A DNA stretch of 64,000 bases. It comes from Oreocharis arfaki (Eukaryota; Chordata; Aves; Passeriformes; Paramythiidae). The notes beneath the pieces are model-generated. The model made no database searches. It saw nothing but the letters and a program-made list of their open reading frames with translations, and was not told the DNA's origin. Below are positions 52,001 through 64,000 of this stretch, piece by piece (position 1 is the stretch's first letter; each line of letters opens with the position of its first letter). A program made the position numbers and the translations under genes. The stretch spans positions 62,001 through 126,000 of the forward strand of contig VZRR01005727.1 of assembly GCA_013398015.1 (NCBI GenBank), read 5' to 3'.

Positions 52001-55000
52001 CAGGCTGAACAAGGTGTAGAATGGCAGCGAATTTCTCAGTGAATCTGTGGAAAGTGGAAATTGCCACTTTTGCACCGGGTCTGTGCTAGGCTTTAAGTGC
52101 TCTCCATTGCTCTCTTTTCTGAGGGCAGCCCTGTAATTTGATGCCAAAACAAGAGCTCTACAGGCACAGGTGAGGGCCATCTGTCTTTTCCTTCTCAAAT
52201 GAGAGGAATATCTAGTCAAAGGAGACATCGATGTGAACAGCCTTCTGCTTCTGTATTTATTGCAGTTTTCTTGAAAACAACAGCAGATTTTTTTTTTTTC
52301 TGACAGCAAGAAAGGAGCTGTTTTTTTCTCTTATTCCCTTGAAAGTCTTTTAAATAATTTGGGAGAAAATATTTGGAAAGATTTCACTATGCACCAAAGA
52401 CAAAATCAGATCTCATGGTATGGTAGCAAAAGAGAAAGTATAGAGTAAAGATGTGATTTCAGAATGTGCTGCTGAGGGCTCTTGATGGTGCTTAAAAAAT
52501 AAGTTCATAACAGGCTGAAGAGCATCAAGAAGGGCTGCAGAGTCACAGAATTTTGATAGAATTAGGGGAAATGCCATCTACAGATTCATAATGTTAATAT
52601 TGCCATTATATCTCATTTCTTGAGTAGGTCAGCAGGATTAAGTGGAGGCTGTCTAAAGAAGGATGAATTTTGCCCTTAAGCCCTCAGGGATCAATAGAAA
52701 TCTGAAACTGCAGAGACTGAAAATTGAGGGCTACTTGTTTTGTGTAGAAGACATTAACGCTAATAGAGAGACATGAACATTTGGAGACATCCACTGATGT
52801 CTAAGAGCAAGTGTGTCACGGAGGGAAGGGGTTCAGCAAACCACTTGAATCTCCTGCTTCTCATAATTTGAATATTGCTTGAACTGTTGGTCTGCTATTT
52901 TATCTGTATTTCTAGTATATAACTCTATGGCAAACTTATGATGGAAAGCAAATGATAAGTTTGGAGAGAGCATGCAGGGACTTGTTTTTGTTTTTTGGGA
53001 GTCTTTTTGGATTGCCTTGCAAGAATCTTGTTTGTATTTAATTTAAATATTTATAAGCAAATAGTGAATTTTAAATGTAATTCAGTGAGAAGGGTTTGAG
53101 TTAGCTGCTTGTTCTGCCAGTAAATAGTAAATTCCCTTCAAGATTAGCAAATGAAGTATGATATAAGCTATTAAAAATACTACCAATAGACATCTGGTTC
53201 ATTAGCTATGTTGCTAAGGTTACAAATGAGTTTCTTCAAATTTGCAAGCAAGTTTTATATACATGTTTATGTAGAACTGAACTTCTAGTTTTGGGTATTT
53301 GGTGTCCCTAGATATGATAAAAGTAATGCATATTGACTTTGATTGTAGTTAAATAGTATGGGTTTGAATTTATATGCAAATACTATAAGAAAGCCTGTAA
53401 GAAAATCTTTTAATTTAGGGGTTTGATAGAGAAATCAATAAATGCAGCCAGTAAAGTGCTCTGTCCAATAAAACGTATGAGTTTTGGTAAGGGCAATATT
53501 TTATTTTCCTCTGAAATTTGGGTTCTGCTTTGCCTTGTTTGGTCTACAATTATACCCTCTCTGAAGTGATCCTAGGGTTCATCCTTATTTCTCAGACTCT
53601 GCACTTCTCAATAGTTGGTTTGGAATAATACATTGGCAAAGTATGGCAGAGACTTCCACGCTTCCTTTGTCTGACTGGATCTCCAAATTGGTTGGATGAT
53701 CCTTATTTATAGGATCAAAACCAGTTTTAGACATGAAAATGCTCATTTCGAGAAAATCAGATGATTGAAAAATTCTAGGAGCTCTACTTAATGGCATGCC
53801 TCTCCTAGAGAAAACTGATAATAAGAATTTAAGTTGATATTAATTTATGAATTATTGGTCGTATTTCAGATCAGATCACAATTTCTACCTTTAGCTGTCA
53901 AAGAAACCAAGCAACCAATGCAAAATTATCATATCTTTATCGAGCTGACTACAGAATGTGTGCAGAGAGCACCAAAGTCATTGGACAGATTTTATTTTAC
54001 TGTCTTAATTCAGTGTTTTACCACAGAGTGTTTTTTTTCTAAAGGGAAGGTTGATAGCTAGATTCTACTAAACTGTACTAATTTCTGATTTAACCTTTTG
54101 GCTTGTTATTTCAACTTGTTCCGTGACCAGTTTGTTGTCCTGCCTGCCTGCAAAGCTCGTCCAGTTCCCGGGAGAAGCAGATCAATAGGGAATACTTGGA
54201 TGCAGGGTCATTTACAGATGCAGCTGTCTCACAGGCAGTTTGGAACATCCTTTCAGGCCTATCACTTGATTTGTAGTAGGGCTATCATTATTTCATGTTC
54301 TTTCAACAATAAAGTGCAATTCAGATGCTTTATCTCTTTGTCAGTGAATATCACAGGCTTTGCACAGTTTGTTTCTTTTTTTTTGATCTGAAGAAATCAA
54401 GGAGCTGGACTGTTGGTTTAAGCCAGCTTAGCAATGGGTTTGTTTTGTGATGCTGAGCCATGTGGTTTTTGTGTAAGAGAAATTAGGTGAAATGGAGCCC
54501 CCTATTAATAAAGCAGAACACTATAATTCCATTGCTGCAGTTTACCTTGTTGTGATGAGTTGTTTTTTGGTGCATTATAGCAAAAGCTTAGGTCATCTAT
54601 CAATTACAAAATTGATTAAATCTGACTCCATGACATGTAAAATCAACTCAGTTTGTCTATCAGAGATAAATGCCATTGAAAAAAAACTCAAGGAAATCTT
54701 AGAGGAGGGAAAATTTAGATGAGACGATGACTCTAGGACCTTACATAGCAGAGCTACATCACAAAGACTTTTCTGTCACGTGTAGAAGAAAAGTAATGGC
54801 TATGAGGGTAAGAATGGATGAATTCCTAGCACTTGATCTGGAGCAGAACACATCCTTAAGTAACACTCTTGATTTCTGTCAAGTTTTTCTTGTGCTGATA
54901 CCAATGCATCCAGGGCTCCAGGTTCTGAAAATGTATGTTCAGAAAGGACCCAGGGGAATTCCCTGTGCCACTTTGCTCTTCTGTGCTGACTGCAGGCTCA

Positions 55001-58000
55001 GGGAAGCACTGCAGCATCTCTTATCCTTGCGTCACATACTGAAAGCTTGGGTTTTTTTGTCACAACTGGTAGAAATAAAAGTTTACTGTAACTGTAACAC
55101 AGCGCTGGATTCCCTTTGTCCCCCAGACCCTGGACATTTAAAGAGTTTGGAGTTTCTGTTTCTATCAGGCCACAGGAAGTTCTGCTCCTCTGGCCTCAGG
55201 TCTGTATGTTGACATCTACATTAGCTCAGATCTGAGACACTCTGTACCTTTTGCTAGGCCAGACTGTATTCATCTCCTAGGGCTAAGGTTGCATTCCTAA
55301 AAGTGGAGTTCAAATTAGAGGCCTTGAAAATCTTCCTCTTAACTCTTTTCTTCTCATGACTGCTCCCAGGCTTCCTTGCTGGTGTTCTCAGTTCTCTCAG
55401 AAAGCAAATTCCCAGCAGTGCTGCAGTGGGGACAGTGTTCCTTCCCCAACAGCACACCAATAAGGGAATCACTTTTTATCAGTGTGCTGGTTTTAGGCAA
55501 ACACTTGCCAGACTGCAGCAAATAAGTCGGTATTGACCAAAAGTAATTACCTCCTGAGAGATGATCAGTGTGGCAGGCTGCTCATATGCCTGAAATTACC
55601 CCTGCGTTCCCTGGAGTGCACAAAGCAGTTGCTGAGACCCAAGAAATGAATCACTGTGATCTCAGTCCTCCCTTCCTGATGGCCTCAGCTGTCCTGGGCT
55701 GGGTGAATTGACTCTGGGTTCTTTGAAATCATCGCAGCGTAGCCACAGCCTGGCCACACCGGATCCCAGAGATGGATCAAGCTGGGAAATGAAGTGAAAT
55801 CAAGCTTTGCTGGTGCCCAGCACCACATGGGCCAAAGGAAATCAGGAGAACTCTGGAGCAGGTAAACCCCCATGCTAGAGTTGCTGATAGTCTTTGAGAG
55901 AGGACCTGCAACCTTTGATTTGCAATCAGTTCCAAAATATTTATCATAATTAATTTTTAAAATTCTACATATATTTTATGTCTGATTTAGTGTCAGCTAC
56001 TTTTTAAAAGCTCATTAAATTTTTGATCTTGATGACTTCTAGAATAAAATTTTAATTTACTTATTGTCATGCAAGAAAAATGTTCTAATATTGTGCTATG
56101 AAGCAAACAAACCAGTTCAAAGGCTGCTGTCACTGAATTCTTTGTTGCTCACAGTATTTCTGTTACATCTCCTTTTATTAATCATCTTGCTGAATACAAT
56201 TCCATCATTTAAATTCTTCTTTCTACTAGTTTTCGTTGGCTTTTGAGAATTCCTCTCACTTGGAGTTCAAGGTCTTTTACTTAACGTAGAAGTACTGTGG
56301 CTTTGCCTGTGTTATTCTGCAAACTGACCCCATTGGTGAGCTCTAGAAAAGACATTTCTTTTTAAAATACACCAAGAAAATGAATAAAGGGAGGATAAAG
56401 TATGTCTGCAACTTCTCTGATCATAAGGTGATGAAGCAAAGTGGGCAACAATGCAGAAGAATATTACTGGATGGAAATTGCCAGATGGAAAGTGGTGTAG
56501 CACAGAAATGACCTCAGATAACTTTCTTAAACTCTCATCTGATTTGAACTGGGAACAGCATGCATTAACCAGCCAAAGACAAATTCAACCTTTCATTGAA
56601 TACTGTGGCTCTGTTTTAAATAACTCTGTAAAGACTGATGGACTCGTTCAGATGTACTATTTGTCTTTGGGGCTTCTATCAATGAATCAATGTCCTTTAT
56701 TTGACTGGCTGACACGTATTTAATTTGGTGTAATATATGATACATGGAAAATGCCTTTCAGTTTGAAACATTAATGACTGGTAGTTGCCATCATTCAAGT
56801 CCTGCCTGTTACAATTTAGTTTTTTTCTGTACTCATCAAGTTTACTAATAATGATTAAAGATTTTCTTAGTTACATTGTCTTTGACAACAGTGATGATTA
56901 AAGACATGGGCAACTTGTGGTATGGAACGGTTCGCTTCTGTCCATCATTGATCTTCCTTCCCATATTATCTGCCAGTTAGACCTAAACAGGTATGGAAGA
57001 GCAAGGTTATTCAGCACATTTGAATGAGTTATTGATGAGCAGACATCAGTTAACCCAATAAAATATATATTTTAAAATCTGTAATCAAGGGAAGGATATT
57101 TCATGCTTATGGGAATATTGGCATTACATTGGAAATTAGATACTTGCAATTGAGATGAGTAATGTATTACATTGGAATAGATACTACAGTGGTAGTACAT
57201 GGGTTTCAGATATTTAAAACTTGCACTTCATTTGCAGTTTAGGACTTTTTTGTGAATTCTCTATCTGATTGCACAGAGATCTCACCTTTCTGTCTGGTTT
57301 TTTTTTGGGGGGGAGTGGGGAGAAATACTTCTGTTTCTTAAATATAAAGACTGGAAAATAAATCAGTACATAAGAAAATAACCCCATAAATTTTGAACAG
57401 GGAATACATAACCAATCTGGAGTTTTACTTCAGCACTGTGTGCCCTTGGTAAGTGTTCCTGAGCTGAGATGTTTGCCACTTGGCTGGACTGAGCTGTCTT
57501 GGTTTCAGTTCCCAGCTCTGTGGCTCGCTTGCTGGCTGACTCTGGACCTTGGCAGGCTGTTGCTGTGCTGTGTGCCTTAGTTTCCACTTTGTAAGAGTTC
57601 ACTTAATGATACTGACCTGTTCCTTAAAATGTGTTGAAGATCAAACATATTCCTATGGACAGCCATAAGCAATGGATGCTCTTTGCACCTGTATTTAAAA
57701 GGAGAGCACACAATTCATCTTCACACCAGAGGTTTTCTGCTTGGTCACTGACACAGAAACAGAGCTTTCTGGCCCAGGCTGTGGCAGAAGGTCTAACTTC
57801 AGGAAATTAATTTATCTTGCTTCTGTTTCTTCTGTTCCCATCTGTCAAATAGGGATCATCACCTTCTTTTTAAAGTGGTTTTGAACCTATAAGAAAAAAA
57901 AAATGCTGTACGTGAGATACAATTTACTTGTGCTCTGCTTTGAGCTTTGTGCGCTAAGGGGTCTAAAGTTGGCAATATTTGGGGAGCCTTCATTAAGGGT

Positions 58001-58953
58001 TTCAGTGTTACAGGAGTGATTGGGTACAAATATTAAATCTTAGTGTGTAAATGAGCTTCTACACCATATTTCTCTATTTTTTTTTTTTACTTTGTAACGA
58101 TAAGTTTCAAAATTCACCATCAGTTATACTTCTAAGCCATCATTAATACTTCTAGTTCAATAGTTTCAGAGTGAGAAAAGTATAGCTGTCTGGTTAATGA
58201 TTTATATCCAGTTTCATGTCTTAAAACCCTATCTTATTTTTGTAAATATGCTTTCTAGGAAAATTGAATAATAAATCAGAATAATTTAAGGGTTATTTAT
58301 CTGACGTAATAATGTGATTAATGCATTTGGATATCATTCATCATTTTCTTACAGGTATTAGAGCATTACTTTTGATATATGCATAAACTATGATATATGT
58401 ATCTGAAAGAATACTTCAGAGTGTATTATATTTTTAAATGCATTATTTGCATATTAAATATACATCATGCATGTATTAAACGTTCTGTAGGATATCATAT
58501 ACTTAAATAATGTGTATTTTTTCACATACTTTTTAAATGAATTAAATAAAAAAAAAATGCATTGAGAAGAGCCTTAACCACACTGACTTTAGATTCTTGA
58601 GAAGAAAATAGGTAAGGATTAGCAAATACATCTGTGTGTTACTACTTTAGGCATACATATGTGGTAATTATTCTGCAGTCTTTGTTCCTTCTGGTTAAAT
58701 TGACTGAGAGTGAGCTCTTAAGTCATAATACAAGGGCGTGGGTGCGTTCTGTGCATGAATGTATTTATTAGACAAGAGTGTCTTCTAGATGAGGATGTAG
58801 AAATATTCTCTTTGCCTTGAGTAGTTTTTCAAGCTTGAATTCAGAAATATGGTCTGACCTCTTCCCAGAAGTTCACCAGACCTTATTAAATAGTCAAGTA
58901 AAGAATGAGATGATTGCTTAATTTTCTTTTATCGTTACCTGGTTCCCTGATGT

Positions 58954-58966
58954 TGTGTGTGTGTGT
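58954..58966. repeat. Short (GT)n run
   Basis: Six GT units follow 'cctgatgtt'. It is a minor simple repeat. Confidence 0.75.
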
Positions 58967-61900
58967 CTGGATCTGTCACAAAAGGCTGAATTCAAGCCTC
59001 TCTGTTTACAGGATAATCATCTCTTAAGTAATGGAGTGCTGGGCAGCTTCTTGCATTGGATCTTGCCCTGCGTACTTCAGCTGCACTTCTGACCCTGACT
59101 TTGTATGATATTTAGACATTTCATCTGCTTTTTAAACCCATGGAATCATGCTTGGTTTAAAGCTTGCTTCTCGCTGTCTGACTGCAGTGAAGTGCCTCCA
59201 AATCCTAAATTATTCTTCCTTTAGTTTTCTTTTAGCTGCAGTCCTGCACAGAGTTTGTCACAGGCTGGACACTCAGGTAGAAGAGTGCTGCCTTAGCAGC
59301 AAACATGTTCTTTGCACAGAAGAAGTAAAATGGCTCATATCAAGAGAAGACAGGACAGCAAAATGAATCTGAAGTGTTTGCTGTTAAAGAAGGTATTTTG
59401 GAGGCTACAGCTGAGAAGAAAAGCTAGGGCTAGTGATCAGATTGGGATAAAATAAATGGCTGTGCTCAAAAAAGTGTTTTCAGAGAAGTAATGGTACTAA
59501 TAAATTCTCTACTGGTTCATACCATCATTTCCAGCATTCTGTCTGTGATGGTGGCAGGAGGAGATGTTAGGGGACAATAGGCAAGCCTGGCCACCCTCTA
59601 CTGCTCAGCATCTTCTCAGCATCCATCTGTTGGATTAGGAATATTAAAGAGAAAAGGCAAGAATACTCTATGTATGCATTTTTTTCTTTTTTTTTTAGCC
59701 TTTTTAAAATTAATTCGAGCCTATTGGAAATCTTTGCCTCCACAGACCCTTGTAGCAACAAATTCTAGTTTGTAACCCCAGATGTAGAGCCCCTAAGGGT
59801 GAGAAAGGATATGTTAAAAGTGTATGGCTGTATGATCTTAGCTGTCTGATCATGATGGACCAGATGACACCAGCAGAAGGACCTCAGTCAGTGTTTTGGG
59901 ACACAAACAAAATAGAAATATTAAAGGTGGTATCAACCTGCAGATCTGGGTTTTGGGAATAAATGGATTCAGAAAGTAAAGAAGGAAACCCCAGCACAAG
60001 TTAATGATGTAGACATAGAATGGATTTCAGCAGTTTTCTGCTGAATACTGAATAAGGACATGTTCAGCTCTGAAAATTTAAATGAGTTTGTCTGTAATTT
60101 GGAATAAATCTCACTACGTGCTTCGTGAAGACAATGTCACGCGCTCCTGTTCATTTGTGCTCAGCTACCGCTTTTAAAAGCTTGTGGCTAACTCAAGAAG
60201 ATGAAAGGTAAAGAGGCTGATGGGTAAAGAAAGGGCTTGGCCTTTGGGATTCTAGTTTCTGTGGGAAGATTTTGAAATGCCAACTTTTTTTGATGAATGG
60301 AGCTGCAGGTTGTTATCCCTGTCTAAGACAATTAACAAAACTCTTTTTGAAAGTAGTGTCCCACCTTTCTCACCTGGTCAACCTCAAAACAATTTTTTCA
60401 TTGATTTATAGGATGCAAGTGCATTTCCCAGAATAAGTCTTAGCTTTCATTCAGCTTTGTATGGTTTTTTTAAAGACAGTTCTTAGGATGGAGAGGTTCG
60501 CAGTGTGCAGCTCTTTTGTGATGTTGCAGAGGTGTATATCCTTATTGTAGAGCTCAGCCTTCTGCCGTGAGTGAACTGTAGGGCATTCCTACTTTAATCC
60601 CTGTTTTGTCTTTACTAACCTTTTCATGGGGGGCCTTCTGTGTAGTTTGGTTCTTTGTGGTTATAACTCTTTTGGTTGCTGATGCTTTATGAGGCCTGTC
60701 ATTTTTGTAAAATGGGATGATGTGAGTTAATTAGGCTAGCAAAACCCTTGTGAAGAAAAAAAGGAGAACAAAGGCAGTATAGCTGGAGACTCCTTCGATT
60801 GCTGTTAGCAGGCTTTCAGGAAAACAGATGTTCATTTGAAGATTTTAGAAGAAAACCGCGAATGTTTTTAATTCAGCTTTAAATTGGGAGTATTACTTGA
60901 TGAAATTAACATGAAGTGATAAAGAACAAATTTATCTTTTGAAATTAGGGCAATAATTTGATTATATTAAAATGCACCTCCCTACACTAGTGAGGCATTT
61001 AGGTAATTTGTTCTAACTGCCATTCCTTCTCATACCCAATGCCTAGAATTACGAAATGTGGTTCAGTTTGGGTTTTTTTTTCCCCAAATCTACTTCCTTA
61101 TAATATCATGCTCTCTCCATCTAACTTTTGAAATGGGAACAATGGAGCCAACAGTGGGTGAAAACGTTCTCACTTTTTGCAGAAAAACACACTGCAGGTT
61201 TGGGACGTGGCTGCTCTCAGCTGTGTTTCAGCTATAGCTGCTTGTCTGCCAGTGTTTAGCTCGTTGGACTGTAAAGTGCTTTTACATAACTAAAGTAGGA
61301 CTGGCTGCAAGGAAAAGAAGAACTTCCATATGTCTAGCCTCTGTCTAAATAATGGACAAAATATTTATTCTATCGGGCTATTTCTAAGTGCTGTGCTGTA
61401 GTAAAGATGAGGTACAGAGGTACGATTATATCCTGTAGTAGTTAAATGGAGTTAAGGGCTTTCTTCTATTCCCCTGGTTACTTCTGTGAGAAATTCTTCT
61501 GAAAATATATCACATTGATGGTATCCAGTGTCTAGAGCCCTTCCAAATGTTCCAGCTTATTCCTTATTTCAGCTTTTTGTAGGATAAACATGGTTGTAAA
61601 GGGACTGATCATTCACTGAAGTACTGCGATGGGTTAATTTATTTTAGGGACACAACAATGGGGTTCTCAGTCAATAAGGGGCATTGTTTAGGAGTTCATC
61701 CACAGCAGCAATGAAACAAAAAGACACATTATTTTTCAGGCAGTAAACCTCCTTATTGGTATTTCTGTATTTCAGTTGCAGCTCTGCACTGAACACTGTG
61801 AAAAAGGACCACTTGGGCTTTTGTTGCATCCCAAGTCTCATGAAAAACTGTAAATCTCTCTGCAGAGATATAGGGGAGAATGCAGTGCACAAAATGCAGT

Positions 61901-62112
61901 TGTTGTGTTGTGTTATCAAGGCATTTCAAATCTGGGTTTGTAGAACTGATGCAGCACAGCTGGGGTTCAGCTACTTATAAATGGGATGTCTGGGGTGCAA
62001 GTGGTGGCCAAGTTGTCAGCACTGGTTTTAACTGGGCTTGCAAAATGCTCAGCCAAGTTTGGATTTTTTGGGGATGAGCGGATAAAAGATAAAAGTATTA
62101 CAGAATATCTTG

Positions 62113-62156
62113 TGTATGTATAAAAATACATATATATAATACATATATATGTATGT
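62113..62156. repeat. TA/CATA-rich simple repeat with dyad symmetry
   Basis: Alternating 'acatatatat' units occur twice between 'gtatgtataaaaat' and 'atatgtatg'. The strands are largely self-complementary, so it can fold as a cruciform or hairpin. No coding content is seen. Confidence 0.8.
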
Positions 62157-63771
62157 TGATAACTTAGGTGATCATGATCAATGCTTACTTCTTGGTTATG
62201 CCTTCTTTTGGAGGAATGTTTGATGTCAGCAGCCTAACAATGACTGTGTTCTAGTTCTCTGAGCTCTTTTCCCTTGGTGATATGTTTCTGCTCCAGAATG
62301 GAAGTTTTATTTTGTCTGGGAGGATATGAGGATAACTGCTGTTCAAAAACCACAGAAACTCATGGGCAGACATGGGCATGTTTCTCAAACTGTCAGAATT
62401 GGCTTTAATTTTCATGGAACAGAGGGAATAGAGGAGAGCAGACTGAGTTGCCCAGGACTGTTCGCTAGACCAGTGGCAGTCACAGAGTCAGCTCTCAACT
62501 GTTTCATCTCAGCCCAAAGCAGTAACTCCTAGATTGCCTTGCCTTGTCAAAGAAACCTTTGCTAATTATCTTAGAGCTCTTGGCAGACTTCAAGGGCTTG
62601 ACAAAAAGGATTTGTTGACTCTTTCCTAGAAGTGGTTTCCATGGCTTTCAGTGGGTATGTTTCTCTTCCTGACGGATCATGAAAGCTGCTACTGAGATTG
62701 TATTCTGCAGGCACCAATGTGTGTTCTTTTAAGTCCGGTGTTTGATGCTGATAACTGAATAATCATCTCTGTTATAACCATCCTCTGAAAAACTATCTGG
62801 TTCCCATGGCACTTTCGTCAATGAAATTCTACATTTTCCTGGTGCAAGGGAAGCAAAACATACATGCAGGAGTTACAGATATGGAAACCTAAAAAATGTT
62901 AAATAGCTCAGTCATTTCAGATCATTTAAGATTGAAGGTTGTGTGCTGGGGGAGCACTGCAATAGTTTAATACTGTCCTTTCCTGTCAGCTCTGCACAGG
63001 CATAGGGACTTCCGTGGTATTTAACTGGGGCAGGGCACTGCCTTACCATGTGATGGATGTGTGGGTGTCTTCATTATGGAAACTCACTCACTTGTTTATG
63101 TTCGCTTTTGGCTTTATTGAAAGGCTTATGCTGTCATGGAGTTTGTTGAAAGAATGAAATGAGTAAATGGGAAGTATAATGAATATAGTTCAGTTTTTGA
63201 AATGTAAAATTTCTCCAGGGATTCAGCTGAATGCCCTTTACTCCAACAAAATATGATGAGTTGGTCCTTGTTTTTTACACTAATTATTTGTTTGATGCAC
63301 ACTGAGCTTTTGAGAGACTGCCTTTGATGTTCAGTGGTAGCTATGTCTGCTGTGACCCTTGATGCTTCTTCATGGGGGGAAAAAATTCGATTGTTAAAAG
63401 GTGGACAAAATCCCATTTAAGGTCATTATGGTTCTATTGAATTTTATGTCGTACTTCTGCATGTGGTCATTTGTCTTATAAAAACAACTACTCAAGGAAG
63501 CTGAACATATTTGCATTTCTTTCTTCCTTCCATGACCTCTTGACCCTTCCACCTTGGTTTAGTCTCTTCTTTACAAGAAGCAGCAGCTTTATGGGGCTTC
63601 ATCAACTGACATTAATAAACTGTCTTGAAAGGTTTGGGGACATCACAGATTTTAAGAATTGATTTTTGTATCATTGAAGTAAATTTGCATTTTGTATTGA
63701 CCTCAATAGACCAATATTCCTAGCTGAAGACGGCAACGTTCGTGACATTGCATAAAGCCCTGCAAGAGGAA

Positions 63772-63789
63772 ATGGAAACTAGTTTCCAT
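63772..63789. other. Perfect 18-bp palindrome atggaaactagtttccat
   Basis: The 9-bp arm 'atggaaact' is followed at once by its exact reverse complement. The core 'ggaaactagtttcc' holds two opposed GGAAA half-sites, a form bound by dimeric factors such as NFAT/Rel- or STAT-like proteins. The 200 bp after it is rich in TAAT-type motifs ('agattaat', 'ccattaatga') and could be part of a conserved regulatory element. Binding is inferred from the motif only. Confidence 0.5.
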
Positions 63790-64000
63790 CCATCTGCCTT
63801 GCTATTAGATTAATATTTTTAAATGAAGCCATAAATTAAGCATTTACCACTATTAAAGTTTTCTGGGTTATGAATCTGTGTCGAAGCATGTTGAACAATG
63901 CTGACACTGGTGCTGCGTGTTGTACAAAGGGAGCATTACAAATAGTTGCAATTTCAGCCATTAATGAGGTAGCCAAAAGCAGCAAAAGCCCTCCCTCCTC

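Larger units (their letters stand above)
46861..63771. other. No gene seen; long non-coding stretch with minor simple repeats
   Basis: About 17 kb without a defensible exon. The largest frames (137 codons minus at 52309-51896; 161 codons plus at 54727-55212) have no domain, splice context or recognised family. Around 59575-59800 there is a weak resemblance to a dispersed vertebrate repeat. Near 55484 a 'tgtgctggtttt' start recalls some avian LTR edges, but nothing further supports it. Confidence 0.55.

Noticed and set aside
54492..55212. Two consecutive + frames (76 and 161 codons) that could suggest a frameshifted gene
   Set aside because: The peptides share no family I know, and the junction shows nothing but a stop codon followed by a new frame.
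55484..55560. 'tgtgctggtttt' start resembling some avian LTR edges
   Set aside because: Only about 12 bases match. No TATA box, AATAAA or matching right edge was found.

Overview
This window looks like nuclear DNA from a bird. The main evidence is several CR1 LINE 3' ends carrying the avian hallmark 'ttggaag(g/a)gacc...gatcatc(a/g)agtccaac', together with a solo LTR built like avian class II (ERVK / alpharetrovirus-like) LTRs. The sequence is AT-rich and almost entirely non-coding. There are no operons, bacterial genes, CRISPR arrays or recognisable RNA genes. Almost all open frames of 60 to 180 codons are what chance gives in 64 kb read in six frames.

The only convincing protein-coding segment is one internal exon on the + strand at 37400-37605. 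It has a long pyrimidine tract ending in 'cag', 206 bp of CpG-containing, codon-like sequence, and a 'gag|gtcagt' donor. It encodes about 69 residues of an alpha-helical, cysteine-free protein segment. I could not assign it to a gene from memory, so it is left unnamed. The flanking 37 kb and 26 kb show no other exon I can defend, so the window is best read as two very large introns (or intron plus intergenic DNA) around this exon.

The rest is intronic or intergenic DNA with transposon remains. There are three CR1 3' fragments on the minus strand (19525-19600, 24801-24880, 28340-28862) and one older CR1 on the plus strand (40861-41262). A doubtful CR1-like scrap lies at 5575-5685. A minus-strand ERVK-like solo LTR starts at 33547. 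A very old L2-clade LINE on the minus strand (45990-46860) still shows reverse-transcriptase motifs in order. Five of the six secure elements are antisense to the exon, which fits a + strand gene spanning much of the window. There are also CA/TA microsatellites, homopolymer runs, a CpG cluster near 3.6 kb, and a perfect 18-bp palindrome near the right end inside a TAAT-rich stretch that could be a conserved regulatory element.

I found no strong sign of an undescribed system. The items most worth following are the identity of the unnamed exon, the L2 fossil with a 148-codon open stretch, and the LTR with intact TATA and polyadenylation signals facing against the gene.
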